Made by a program: the position numbers and the translations under genes | Source: Pyxidicoccus parkwaysis | Lineage (GTDB): Bacteria; Myxococcota; Myxococcia; Myxococcales; Myxococcaceae | Assembly: GCF_017301735.1 (NCBI RefSeq) | Contig: NZ_CP071090.1 | Coordinates: 12,631,001-12,695,000 of the forward strand | Direction: 5' to 3' | Length of the DNA: 64,000 nt | The notes under the pieces: model-generated | Told to the model about the DNA's origin: nothing | Databases searched by the model: none | What the model saw: the letters and a program-made list of their open reading frames with translations, nothing else | Shown here: positions 18,097-27,478 of the stretch, piece after piece | How positions within the stretch are numbered: position 1 is the first letter of the stretch | Layout of the letters: each line of letters begins with the position of its first letter

Positions 18097-19528
18097 TGTC
18101 CACCCCCATGCCCACCGAGACGAAGCCGCCCGGGCGCAGCGCGCCCTCCGCCGTCGGGTACAGCAGGGTGCCGCCCCGCCCCAGCGCGTACAGTCCTCCG
18201 CCAAGGACGCGCCAGCGCACCTCTCCGGCCGCCAGGTAGCGAGTGCCCGGCTGGCCCGCGCCCACCGCCACTGCGTGCAGGGACACTTCCAGGCCGCGGT
18301 GAAGGAGTTGCACGCCGAGGCGCCCGTCCCCGTCCACCCGGCCCCAGGTGAAGGCCTCCACGCCCAGGGTGAGGAGCAGGTGCCGCTGCACCACTTCTCC
18401 CAACCCCACTTCGTCCCAGCCCAGCAGCAGTTCGCCGTAGGCCGAGTACCCTTCCGGGAAGGAGACGTCCGCCAACGGCAGGCCGGAAGTGCCTGCCGCG
18501 TGGAAGCGCGCCAATTCATAGTCCGGGCCGAAGTAGCCCTGCCGGAAGCCTCCGTGCTGCCTGCGCACCTCCAGCCGCGCGCGCAAGTCCAGCGTCGGTG
18601 ACAGTGCGTCCACGCCCGAGCCCGCCACCACTCCCCACGCGCCGCCCTCGCGCGGGCGCCCGCCCCACCCGGCGAATACCTGCGCCTCGAAGCCGCTCAC
18701 TTTGTCCCGCCGCGCCACCAGCACAGCCGTGCCATCCACGTGCGCCAGCGTCACCGGCTTCGACACGCCACCCGCTCGTCCCCAGTCATGCACCGTGGAC
18801 ACCGACAGCGCGTAGCGCCCTGGCCGCCGGGGCCGGCCGAAGAGGACGTGCTCCACGTCCAGCGCGACTTCCGCGCCCATGAGGCGCGCACCCAGGACAT
18901 CCGAGGCGAAGGCCTCCGTGTACAGCGGGCCCGCAGTGCCCGTTACTACCACTCCCGCCGGGTGGTAGTCCGGGTTGCTCCGGTTGGAGTAGTGCCGCAC
19001 CAGGTGCCCGGACAGCAGGCTGTACCGGTCCAGTGCGCCGCCCCACAGCGCCACCCGGGACGACTCATTGCCCAACCGGAAGAAGCGCACCCACTGGCCC
19101 CAGTCGGACGGCGTGTCCCAGTCCTCCTTCCGCACCAGGCCCGCGCTCCTGCCACCACCCCACAGCCGCAGCCGCACCGGGGCACCCAGGTTGAGGCCCA
19201 GCTTCGGGCCGCCATCAGCCACCAGCGTCGGCTCCACGTGGAGGAATCCTTCGTCCTCTCCGGCACCGTGCCGTGGCAGCAGCGTCAGTGTCGTCGCCTC
19301 CATTCGCCACAGGTACTTCCACGAGCGGCGCGTCGAAGCGGGAGCGAACGATTCGGGCTCGACCGGGTCGTCTTCAGCCGGACCGAGCGAAGCATCGACG
19401 TCGGGCTCGAGGATGAGCGTCTCGTCCAGGTCCACGCCCACAGGGACGTCGGACTCCTGTGCCCGGCTTGTTGCCGGCAGTAACAGCGGAAGCAGCAACA
19501 CGACGGCCCAACCGCGCGTCAGGCGCAT
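18086..19528 (-). CDS. Outer-membrane beta-barrel protein, first gene of the toxin-like unit
   Basis: 480 residues with AGGAGG about 7 bases before the ATG at 19528 and a cleavable signal peptide (MRLTRGWAVVLLLPLLLPATSRAQ). An acidic linker (DVDASLGPAEDDPVEPE) precedes many amphipathic strands separated by Gly/Asp turns (LNLGAPVRLRLWGGG, FEAQVFAGWGGRPREGGAWGVVAGSGVD, LTLGVEAFTWGRVDGDGRLGVQLLHRG), ending GGFVSVGMGVDNAR. This is the look of a 14-18-strand outer-membrane barrel. It is the promoter-proximal gene of a coupled set with the toxin-like lipoprotein, so it may display or export it. No named family recognised. Confidence 0.65.
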   Translation of the reverse strand: MRLTRGWAVVLLLPLLLPATSRAQESDVPVGVDLDETLILEPDVDASLGPAEDDPVEPESFAPASTRRSWKYLWRMEATTLTLLPRHGAGEDEGFLHVEPTLVADGGPKLGLNLGAPVRLRLWGGGRSAGLVRKEDWDTPSDWGQWVRFFRLGNESSRVALWGGALDRYSLLSGHLVRHYSNRSNPDYHPAGVVVTGTAGPLYTEAFASDVLGARLMGAEVALDVEHVLFGRPRRPGRYALSVSTVHDWGRAGGVSKPVTLAHVDGTAVLVARRDKVSGFEAQVFAGWGGRPREGGAWGVVAGSGVDALSPTLDLRARLEVRRQHGGFRQGYFGPDYELARFHAAGTSGLPLADVSFPEGYSAYGELLLGWDEVGLGEVVQRHLLLTLGVEAFTWGRVDGDGRLGVQLLHRGLEVSLHAVAVGAGQPGTRYLAAGEVRWRVLGGGLYALGRGGTLLYPTAEGALRPGGFVSVGMGVDNAR

Positions 19529-19878
19529 ACACGCCTCCTGGGAATGCCTCTGAGGTGGACAAGGGACAGAGGTTCCCCGGCCGGTCCGACAGGGGGGCGG
19601 TCCGATGGTGAAGGCGTTGGGAATGAGCGTTGGGCCGTCCTGGACGCATGTGCGCGCTTCCACCTGGGTGGGCGCCCCGTTCCCGCCAGGAAGAGTCGCT
19701 ACTTCCGTCTCTGAAACTGTACCCGCTGTGCACCAGCGGCCCTCCGGGTGTGCAGCCCGGTGCACAAGTGACACCGGGACGACGCACCCCGGGACGGTGT
19801 CTCCGAGGGGGGCGCGTTTCCCCGGGCCCGGGTTCCGGGGCATCCTCCGTGGCACGTCCGTTGTAACTGAGGGGGGAT
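19529..19878. other. 350-bp divergent intergenic region
   Basis: This region separates the barrel operon from the giant membrane protein gene and must hold two promoters. I see two GTGCAC palindromes about 35 bases apart (near 19730 and 19760) and GC-rich dyads near 19800-19845, but no reliable -35/-10 pair. No gene is evident. Confidence 0.4.
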
Positions 19879-22800
19879 ATGTACTGCCCTGACTGCCGGC
19901 AGGAACGGCTCGGCAACGCCCGACACTGCGCGCTGTGCGGCACCACGATGGCGATGCGTCCGCGCCACGTCGTGGAGGCCGAGCTCGCGCACGTACACTT
20001 CCTGCTCGATGAGCTGAAGCGCTGGGACTCTTCCGAGGTCCCGCGCAACGTGGCCCGGTTCATCTCCGACCGGTATGAGCGACAGGCGCGCATCCTCCTC
20101 TCCGTGCTCACGGAGATGCCTGTCGACGCTCGCGGGGCCGTGCCCGTGGTGACGGGGGAGGGGGCGATGGCGGTGGGGCCCGTCGCGGCCGGTACGGTGG
20201 AGGCCGCGCGGCTTCGGGCTGCTGCCTCCTTGCACGCGGCGGAGGGAAGTGCGCAGAAGGCTTCCGCGCGGGCTGCGTCGGATGCGCGCACCGAAGAGCT
20301 CCCGGCCCAGGCAATGGCTGCCTCGGCAACGGACAGTGTCCCCGATGTACTTGCATCGCATGCAACAGCCGTCGCACGAGACAACGCGAACGATGGCGCC
20401 GAGGCGCTTGCGTCGCATGCTGCGGCGGTGACGCGCACTGGCGCGGACGATGGTGACGAGGCACTTCAATCACACGCAGCGGCACTGACGCGCACTGGCG
20501 CGAGCGATGGCGCCGAGGCACTTCAATCACACGCAGCGGCGGTGACGCGCACTGGTGCGGACGATGGTGCCGAGGCGCTTCCGTCGCATGCAGCGGCAGT
20601 CTCGCGCTCGGGCGTTGAGTCCAACACCGCGGGGCTCGGGGCGCAGGAAGGTGTGGAGGCTCACACCGCGCGGGCCGCGGCCTCTCAGGGGACGGAGGCG
20701 GCTGGCGCGGAGGCCGAGTCCATGCGGTCTCGTGCGTCCGCCATGCGCGAGCAGGCGGAGCAGTCCTCGCGGGCCAATGCGTCCGGTGCCACGACGCGTG
20801 ATGCAGACGTGTCTGGCGAAGAGAGCGCCCGGGCCCAGGAAGACTCGCAGCAAGAGCCGGCTCACGAGCAGCCGACTCGCAAGCCGGGCCTGCCGCGTCC
20901 CCGGCTGCCGCTGCCTCCGAATCCGGCCGAGCCCTACGCCGAACCTCCGCAGCCCCGCGGCGTCACCGCGCGCCTCGTCGAGGAGACCTCCACCTGGAAC
21001 CGGGTGTGGAGGCCGTTCCTCTACGAGAGCATCATGTGGTTCGTCGGTGCCTTCCTCATCCTCTCGGGCACCCTCTACTTCGTCTTCGAGAGCTGGGCCG
21101 GCATGTCCTCCAGCCTGCGCTCGCTCACCGTCTTCGGCATGACGGCCGGAATCTCCGCAGGCTTCTCCGTCTGGGGCGCGTTCCTCGCCCGGCGCGAGGC
21201 GCTGCGCAGCCAGGGCCACATCCTCGGCATCATCGGCTCGGCCATCGCTCCGCTCGCGGGCATCGCGCTCGGACCACTCGACTTCGGTGATGCGCTTCAG
21301 TTCAGCGGCGTGGGCCCGCTGCTGCTCATCCCCATGTTGCTCGTGTGGTCCGGCGTCGCCGCCGTCTTCGTGAGCAAGCCGGCTCGCGCCCTCGACGCTC
21401 CCTCGCGGCCGCTCGTGCAGGCCTTCCTCGCCGCGAGCACGTTGATGATGGGCCTTGCTCCGCTCGCCGCGAAGCTCGGCTCTGTCGCGCTGTGGCTCAA
21501 CGTCCTGCCGTGCGCGCTGTTCTTCGCCCTTTCGCTGCGCTCCACGCCGGAGCCTCGCATGGGGGCCGCGCTCGTCTTCGCGGTGGCCGCGCCGCTCTAC
21601 TTCCTCGCGCTCTACTGCGTGCGCCTGCACGTCGCGCTGGTGGGCGCGGACCTGGAGCCCGTGCCGGGCACCTACGCTCCGTTCGTCGCCTTCCTGCTCG
21701 CCACGGCCCTGCGCTTCCGCACCCTGCCTCCCGAGCGCACCACCGACTCGCTGGCGCTCGGTGTCGTCTCCCTCCAGGTGGCCTCCCTGGTCGCCGCCGC
21801 GACGGCTCCCGCACCGGGCTTCTTCGTCACCGCCGCCGTGCTCACGTGGACGCTGGTGACGCTGGCTCGCGGCGGGCTCGCGCGGATGCCCTGGGTGTAT
21901 GGCGCATACGCGAGCACCTACTTCGCCTACGCCTCCAGCGCGCAGCTCATCCCCGGCCCGGTGAAGCGCTTCATCGACGCGCTCAAGGCCCAGCTCGGTT
22001 ACCCCGTCACTGACAAGCTGCCCATCCAGTACGGCGCCCTGTCCGCGCTGCCCTTCGTCACCGCGGGCGTGGTGCTCGCGGTGACGCGGCTGTGGCGCGG
22101 TGAGCGCACGGGCAATGCGAAGGACATCGCCTTCGCCGAGGTGCTGCTGCGCGCCACCGCCATCGCCAGCCCGCTGTTCGCCTTCTATGGCATGGCCGGT
22201 CCCGACTCGCGCCCGGCCTTCTGGAGCGCGCTCGGCCTGTGTCTCCTGTGTCTTACCGCCGGCCTGCTGGTGGAGCGCTTCTATCTGACGGCAGTGGGCG
22301 CCGGGCTGGCGCTGCTGTTGCCCGTGCATGCCTCCATCGTGCTCGGCGCATCGGGCGGGTCCGTCGTGTCCGGTGCGCTGGCGTTGGTGCTCGCCGGTGT
22401 GGCCCTGCTGTGCACGTCGCGCACGCGCTGGTTGCTGGCCTCCGTCGTGGGCGTGATTGCGTCTCTCGGCTTCGTCATGGGCGTTGCCAGCAGTGGCGCA
22501 TGGGCCGTCACGGGCGTGGTGCTGTGCGGTCTCGCGGCGCTCGTCGCGGCCTGGGCGACGCGGAGCCCGGTGGCCATGGCGTTCGCAGCGACTCTCGCCG
22601 CGGCGGCCGTGCCGAAGCTGGTGGCCCAGGTGTCTCCGGAGGCCGTGGCGCCCTCGCTCGCCGTCGTCGCACTGGGGCTCGCGTTGCTGGGCGAGCGCGG
22701 TGGAATGACCCGGCTGCTCAGCGTGCCCGCCATCTTCTACGCCGTGCTCGCGCTGCCGTGGGGCATCGCGTCCGAGGTGCCGGGGCTCGGGTTGGTGATT

Positions 22801-25800
22801 CTCACCTCGGCGGGCGCCGTCGCCGTGACGTCGCGCACGCTCCGCTTCGTGCGGCCGCTCGCCGTCTTCATCGCCGCGCTCGCGCTGCTTCCCGACATCC
22901 GCGACGTCTACGCGCCCTGGGGCGGGTGGATGTCTCCGGCCCTGTCCTCGGCGCTGTTCGTGCTCTGGTCGCTGGGCACCTCTCTCTCCGCCGTGCGCTG
23001 GGGCCGGAGCGCCAGCACCACCACCGCGGCGCTGGTGGCGCTCGTCTTCCCGCTGGTTCCCGTGGCGGTGGGCTGGGAGCACCATGTGCCCCTCATGCTC
23101 GGCGCGGCGCTCTCGGCGCTGCTCACCGCGCGCGCCGTGCCCGCGTGGCTCAGCGTGGGAATGGCCTCGCTGTACGCCACCATCGCCCTCTCCAGCATGG
23201 GCCCCGTGGCGCTGCTGGCCCTGGCCACCGTGCTGAGCATCCTCGCCGTGCTCGAAGAAGTGCCCGCCGTGCTGCGCGTCGGCGCGGGGGGCGAGCGCTT
23301 CGCCCTGGTCGCCACGCTGGCCGCGGTCATCGTGCTGGGCATCTCCGTGGCGGACTGGGATGACGCGGGCCTGCCGCTGATTGTCGCGGGCACGGTGGTG
23401 CTGCCGCTCCTGTGGACTCGCGCCAACCGGATGCCCTTCTTCGCCGCCCTGATGGCGCCCTACACGGTGGCGGCCATCGTCGTGGTGGGCAGGGCTCCGC
23501 CCGCGTGGACGCAGTTGCTGCCGCTGGTGGCCCTGGCCGTGGTGCGTGCGGTGGAGCACTTCCCGGCCATGGCCTCACTGCTGCTGCGCTCCCAGGAGGA
23601 GAGGCACCGGCGCGAGCTGTCCCGGTGGATGCAGCTCGCCCTCGCGCTGGTGACGCCCGTGCTGCTGCTGCCGCCGTGGGCGGGCTCCGGGCAGTTGTAC
23701 GTCCTCACCGCGTCGCTGGCGCTGATGCCGGGGCCGCGTCCCTTCCTGCGCGTCTGCGGCGCCGCGCTGTTCCTCATCTTCGTGCCGGAGACGCGCCCCG
23801 TCGTCACGGGCCTGCTGCTGGCGCTCGCCCTCGCGGAGTACCACCGCCCCGCCGCGCTGTGGGCCTTCTTCCGGTGCGAGCCGGACAAGACGCTGCGGCC
23901 TGCTGCCGTCTTCACCGCGCTCGCCTTCGCGCTGATGCCGGTGCTGGGTCTGCCCTCGCCTCTGCACCTGGCCGGACTGGCCGCCGTGCTCGCCGCCGCC
24001 GCGTTCCTGCTGTCGCGGCGCTGGCTGCTCACCCCCGCCGTGTGGACCCTGGCGCTCGCGCCCGTGGGGAAGGCCATCGCCTACGGCTTCCTGGAGTGGC
24101 GGCCCGAGGCGGGGTTGCCCATCGTCGCCGTGGCGCTCGGCGCGGCGCTGCTGTCCGCCGTGTGCCAGTCCGGCCGCGTGCAGCGCGCGCTCACCTCCGG
24201 CTTCGCCCGCGTGCTGCCGAAGCTCGACGGCACTTGGAGCGAGCCGTTGTGGGTGGGCGGCGCGGGCTCGCTGGGCCTGATGCTGATGGGACGGCTGCTG
24301 GACACGGGCCCGGGCGGGTTGGCGCTGCCCGTGGCGCTGGGCGCGGCGCTCACGTCGTGCGTGCTCATGGTGGCGCGCTCGCGGTGGATGGCCAACGTGG
24401 CCACCGTGCTGCTGGGCCTGTCGCTCATCGCCGCCGTGCCGCCGCTGTGGGCGCCCGCCGCCATCAGCGCGACGGGGTTGGCGCTGTGCCTCGTGGGCAT
24501 GTGGCTGGACGGGCGCGGCGTGCGCGTGGGCGGGGCGCTGCACCATGGTGGCTGGGCGCTGGCGCTGCTGTCGCTGACGGGCCTGCGTGACCTGGAGCAC
24601 GCGGGCACTCCGCTGTGCATCCTCTTCGGCCTGGGCTCCGCGTGGGCCGTCGTGCTGCGGCGCCGCGAGCGCGAGGTGGTTGGCTGGCTCGCGTCGCTGG
24701 CTGCCGTGCACGGGTGGCTCATGCACCTGGGCGCGGTGTACTCGTCGGGCCGGGGCTCGGACTTCATCCTTCCGTACTTCGGCGCCGCCAGCGCGCTGCT
24801 CGCCACGCTGGCGCTGTTCGTGGCGGGCAAGCCGTGGCGCCGGGGCGTGGGCCATGGCTTCACCGTCGTCGCGCTCACCGAGGTGCTGCTGGGCCTGGCG
24901 CTGCTGGGCGCCAATGGAGACGCGCTGCGCGAGGCGCTGGTGGCTACCGTCTCGCTGGCCGTGCTGCTCTTCGCGCTGGTGCGCCGCGCCGCCGTCGAGG
25001 AGGACGAGGCGTCCGCCTGGCTCGCGCAGGGCGTGCTCGCGCTGGGCTACCTGTCCGTGCGCATGCTGGGCATGGGCGTGGACCCGGGCCCCGCGGACAG
25101 CCTCGCCGCGCTGGTGGGCGGCGCCCTCTTCACCGGCCTCTACTTCTTCGTGCAGCGCGAGGGCGCGGGCCTGAAGGCCTTCCGCCGGCCCGCGCTGGTG
25201 GGCTCGTTCCTCTTCCCGCTGGCGGGCCTGCTCTGCGCGCCGTGGAACGAGCCGCTACAGGTGGCCGCGCTGCTGGTGGGCCACGCCGCGCACTTCGCCG
25301 CGCAGGCCGCGCACCCGTCGCGCCGGGGGCAGGCGTCGCTGGCGTCGGTGGTGGCCTTCAACGCGGCGCTGTTCATGGTGTGGCAAGGCACCGGCGCGGG
25401 GGAGCCGCAGTACTACGTCATCCCTGCAGGCCTCTCGCTGCTCACGCTCCTGCGCGTGTTCCGCGCCTCCATCGAGCAGGACACCTACGCGCAACTGCGC
25501 GCGGTGGCCGTCACCGTCATCTACGTGGCCGGCGCGTGGAAGCCGCTCATGTTCAGCGACGGCGGCTCCATGCTCCTGTGCGTCGTGCTGTGCGTGGTGG
25601 GCGTGGGCTTCGGCATCGCCCTGCGCATCCGCTCGTACGTGTACCTGGGCACGGCGTTCCTGGTGACGTGCATCGCCGCCAACCTCGTGCGCTTCGGCAT
25701 GAGGGACCACCGCATCGCCGCCGCGTCGCTGTTCATGCTGGGGCTGCTCGTCATCGGCTCCATGGTGATGCTCAGTGCGTACCGCGCCACCCTCCTCCAG

Positions 25801-25845
25801 AGGTATGCGCGGGTGCGAGACATGCTCTCCACCTGGGAGGGATGA
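19879..25845 (+). CDS. Giant polytopic membrane protein with N-terminal zinc ribbon
   Basis: 1988 residues, preceded by GAGGGGG. It begins with a Cys4 zinc ribbon (C3, C6, C17, C20 in MYCPDCRQERLGNARHCALCG), then a short helical region, then about 250 Ala-rich low-complexity residues including five 19-residue repeats, and a Pro-rich linker. From about residue 375 (VWRPFLYESIMWFVGAFLILSGTLYFVFESW) to the end it is a continuous series of hydrophobic helices, several dozen by eye. Overall layout recalls DUF2339-like multi-TM proteins, but I do not recognise a specific family. It is probably an inner-membrane scaffold or transporter-like protein of unknown role. It stands alone upstream of the NlpC/P60 gene. 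Confidence 0.75.
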   Translation: MYCPDCRQERLGNARHCALCGTTMAMRPRHVVEAELAHVHFLLDELKRWDSSEVPRNVARFISDRYERQARILLSVLTEMPVDARGAVPVVTGEGAMAVGPVAAGTVEAARLRAAASLHAAEGSAQKASARAASDARTEELPAQAMAASATDSVPDVLASHATAVARDNANDGAEALASHAAAVTRTGADDGDEALQSHAAALTRTGASDGAEALQSHAAAVTRTGADDGAEALPSHAAAVSRSGVESNTAGLGAQEGVEAHTARAAASQGTEAAGAEAESMRSRASAMREQAEQSSRANASGATTRDADVSGEESARAQEDSQQEPAHEQPTRKPGLPRPRLPLPPNPAEPYAEPPQPRGVTARLVEETSTWNRVWRPFLYESIMWFVGAFLILSGTLYFVFESWAGMSSSLRSLTVFGMTAGISAGFSVWGAFLARREALRSQGHILGIIGSAIAPLAGIALGPLDFGDALQFSGVGPLLLIPMLLVWSGVAAVFVSKPARALDAPSRPLVQAFLAASTLMMGLAPLAAKLGSVALWLNVLPCALFFALSLRSTPEPRMGAALVFAVAAPLYFLALYCVRLHVALVGADLEPVPGTYAPFVAFLLATALRFRTLPPERTTDSLALGVVSLQVASLVAAATAPAPGFFVTAAVLTWTLVTLARGGLARMPWVYGAYASTYFAYASSAQLIPGPVKRFIDALKAQLGYPVTDKLPIQYGALSALPFVTAGVVLAVTRLWRGERTGNAKDIAFAEVLLRATAIASPLFAFYGMAGPDSRPAFWSALGLCLLCLTAGLLVERFYLTAVGAGLALLLPVHASIVLGASGGSVVSGALALVLAGVALLCTSRTRWLLASVVGVIASLGFVMGVASSGAWAVTGVVLCGLAALVAAWATRSPVAMAFAATLAAAAVPKLVAQVSPEAVAPSLAVVALGLALLGERGGMTRLLSVPAIFYAVLALPWGIASEVPGLGLVILTSAGAVAVTSRTLRFVRPLAVFIAALALLPDIRDVYAPWGGWMSPALSSALFVLWSLGTSLSAVRWGRSASTTTAALVALVFPLVPVAVGWEHHVPLMLGAALSALLTARAVPAWLSVGMASLYATIALSSMGPVALLALATVLSILAVLEEVPAVLRVGAGGERFALVATLAAVIVLGISVADWDDAGLPLIVAGTVVLPLLWTRANRMPFFAALMAPYTVAAIVVVGRAPPAWTQLLPLVALAVVRAVEHFPAMASLLLRSQEERHRRELSRWMQLALALVTPVLLLPPWAGSGQLYVLTASLALMPGPRPFLRVCGAALFLIFVPETRPVVTGLLLALALAEYHRPAALWAFFRCEPDKTLRPAAVFTALAFALMPVLGLPSPLHLAGLAAVLAAAAFLLSRRWLLTPAVWTLALAPVGKAIAYGFLEWRPEAGLPIVAVALGAALLSAVCQSGRVQRALTSGFARVLPKLDGTWSEPLWVGGAGSLGLMLMGRLLDTGPGGLALPVALGAALTSCVLMVARSRWMANVATVLLGLSLIAAVPPLWAPAAISATGLALCLVGMWLDGRGVRVGGALHHGGWALALLSLTGLRDLEHAGTPLCILFGLGSAWAVVLRRREREVVGWLASLAAVHGWLMHLGAVYSSGRGSDFILPYFGAASALLATLALFVAGKPWRRGVGHGFTVVALTEVLLGLALLGANGDALREALVATVSLAVLLFALVRRAAVEEDEASAWLAQGVLALGYLSVRMLGMGVDPGPADSLAALVGGALFTGLYFFVQREGAGLKAFRRPALVGSFLFPLAGLLCAPWNEPLQVAALLVGHAAHFAAQAAHPSRRGQASLASVVAFNAALFMVWQGTGAGEPQYYVIPAGLSLLTLLRVFRASIEQDTYAQLRAVAVTVIYVAGAWKPLMFSDGGSMLLCVVLCVVGVGFGIALRIRSYVYLGTAFLVTCIAANLVRFGMRDHRIAAASLFMLGLLVIGSMVMLSAYRATLLQRYARVRDMLSTWEG
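20350..20634 (+). repeat. Five 57-bp in-frame tandem repeats (19-aa unit)
   Basis: The unit consensus is L-x-SHAAAV-x-RTGADDGAEA, repeated five times in register inside the giant membrane protein. Units three and four are nearly identical at DNA level, while the first and last are diverged, as expected for repeat expansion from the centre. The repeats sit in the predicted soluble region between the zinc ribbon and the membrane domain. Confidence 0.8.
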
Positions 25846-25911
25846 CACGGAGAGTTCTTGGCGACAGGCCCAAGAGGTGGGATTGAATGCAGCCCCAACA
25901 ACCCCGGAGGA

Positions 25912-26835
25912 ATGCTGTTGCTTCGCCTGCGCCTGCTCGCCGCCATCCCTCTCTGCGCCCTCGTGGGCTGTGCCACCGTGAAGTCCCGTGCGGCGGAGCC
26001 TCCGGTGGCCATGGCGCCCGAGGCAGTGACGGCTCCCACGGTGGAGCCGGTGCCGGCGATGGCCGCCGACTCCCACGCGGAGGATGGGCAGGCAGGCACG
26101 GTGACGGTGGCCACGGTGGAGACGCCGTCGTCCGTTCCGGCCATGGTGCGCGAGGCCCCGGTGGAGCCGGTCTCCGTGGCCGAGGCCTCGCAGAAGGTGC
26201 GGCTGGTGACGTCGGGCGTGTTCGCCGCCGCGCTCCAGGCCGCGAGCCTGGTGACGGGCCCGGCCAGCACCACGGGCCGCTTCTGGGACGAGCTCCTGTC
26301 GCCCTCGGAGCTGGGGCGCTCCATCGTCCAGCGCTCCATCCAGCTCGTCGGTGAGCGCAACCTGGGCCGTGTCAGCCGCAGCGTGCCGAATGACTGCTCC
26401 GGCTTCGTGCGGCTGGCGTACCTCGCGGCGGGCATCGATTTGGTGGCCCATGGCTTCCTCGCCGGGGAGAACGCCGTGTCCGCCATCTTCCGCCGCGCGC
26501 TGGACGTGGGCACGGTGCACCACACGGCGCCGCGCCCCGGGGACCTCGTCTTCTTCCGCGAGACGTATGACCGCAACCGCGATGGCCGGCGCAATGACGG
26601 CATGACGCACATTGGCGTCGTCGAGTCGGTGGACGCGGACGGCACCGTCACCTTCATCCACCGCGGCGGCAAGGGCGTGGCGCGCGGGCGGCTCAACCTG
26701 TCCGCTCCCGCGAAGCACCAGCTCGCCAACGGCGGGCCCATCCTCAACGACTTCATCCGCCCCGCGACGAAGACCACCCGCGCCTACCTGGCCGGAGAGC
26801 TGTTCGCCGCGTTCGCTTCCCCTGAGGGCCTGTAA
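25912..26835 (+). CDS. NlpC/P60-like cell-wall hydrolase lipoprotein
   Basis: 307 residues. The start at 25912 follows GGAGG and opens a lipoprotein signal (MLLLRLRLLAAIPLCALVGC). A long Ala/Val/Pro linker follows. The C-terminal half has the papain-like NlpC/P60 pattern: nucleophile in VPNDCSGFVRLAYLAAG, then PRPGDLVFFRETYD, then the His in MTHIGVVESVDADGTVTFIHRG. Such enzymes cleave peptide bonds in peptidoglycan. The long insertion between the Cys and 'GDLVFF' segments is typical of this subgroup. It lies 66 bases after the giant membrane protein gene and may be co-transcribed. Confidence 0.82.
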   Translation: MLLLRLRLLAAIPLCALVGCATVKSRAAEPPVAMAPEAVTAPTVEPVPAMAADSHAEDGQAGTVTVATVETPSSVPAMVREAPVEPVSVAEASQKVRLVTSGVFAAALQAASLVTGPASTTGRFWDELLSPSELGRSIVQRSIQLVGERNLGRVSRSVPNDCSGFVRLAYLAAGIDLVAHGFLAGENAVSAIFRRALDVGTVHHTAPRPGDLVFFRETYDRNRDGRRNDGMTHIGVVESVDADGTVTFIHRGGKGVARGRLNLSAPAKHQLANGGPILNDFIRPATKTTRAYLAGELFAAFASPEGL

Positions 26836-26903
26836 CCTTCCAGTGGGGCGCCCACACCCCGCGTGGCTTTGAAGAGAAGCCGCGCTGGGGCGTCATACGC
26901 GGC

Positions 26904-27341
26904 ATGCGAATCGCCCTCCTGCTCGTTGGTGGTCTGCTGCTCGCCCCGGGCTGTGTCGTGCATACGCGGCCGCTGCCGCGTTCCGCGCCGCGCCCGCAAC
27001 CTCCTCCGCCCCCGCCTCCGCCGCGTCCCTCGGCCATGTCGTACAACGAGGCCGTGGACCTGGGTTATGGCCAGTGCCGCTCGCGCCGCTACGAGTGCCG
27101 GCTGAAGGATGCCCACCGCACCGGCAATGACGTGTGGAAGGTGAAGTACGAGGTCTTCGGGCCCGGCCCCGCGAAGGGCCACCTCCACCTGGACTTCGAC
27201 GCCTGGTCGCGCAACCTCCTCAAGGTGGACGACAAGGTGAAGGCCCGTCGCGGCGACTGGGACGACGACAACGACTGGGACGACGACGACCACGGCCATG
27301 GCCGGGGGAAGAAGAAGGGTCACGCCCACCGCGACGACTGA
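26904..27341 (+). CDS. Small lipoprotein with Pro-rich linker and Asp/His tail
   Basis: 145 residues. Lipoprotein signal MRIALLLVGGLLLAPGC, then a linker of nine or so prolines, then a compact domain (NEAVDLGYGQCRSRRYECRLKDAHRTGNDVWKVKYEVFG...LHLDFDAWSRNLLKVDDKVK). It ends in an acidic, then basic and His-rich tail (DDDNDWDDDDHGHGRGKKKGHAHRDD) that could bind metal ions. Family not recognised. It lies between the NlpC/P60 gene and the sigma-factor operon, on the same strand. Confidence 0.65.
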   Translation: MRIALLLVGGLLLAPGCVVHTRPLPRSAPRPQPPPPPPPPRPSAMSYNEAVDLGYGQCRSRRYECRLKDAHRTGNDVWKVKYEVFGPGPAKGHLHLDFDAWSRNLLKVDDKVKARRGDWDDDNDWDDDDHGHGRGKKKGHAHRDD

Positions 27342-27478
27342 GCTTTTATTCACCGCCCGGTTGTCCGCCGGAGGGGTGGTGCCCCCACACCGCCTCCCCG
27401 TGCTGGACGCCGGGCGGCGCTGTTTTCATTCTCGGGTGTCCGCGGATTCGCGCCCCGGTGTCTCCAGGGTGCGGCGTC

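Noticed and set aside
20527..23559. 1010-residue minus-strand open frame
   Set aside because: Antiparallel to the giant membrane protein and made of His/Arg/Gly/Gln low-complexity sequence; a shadow.
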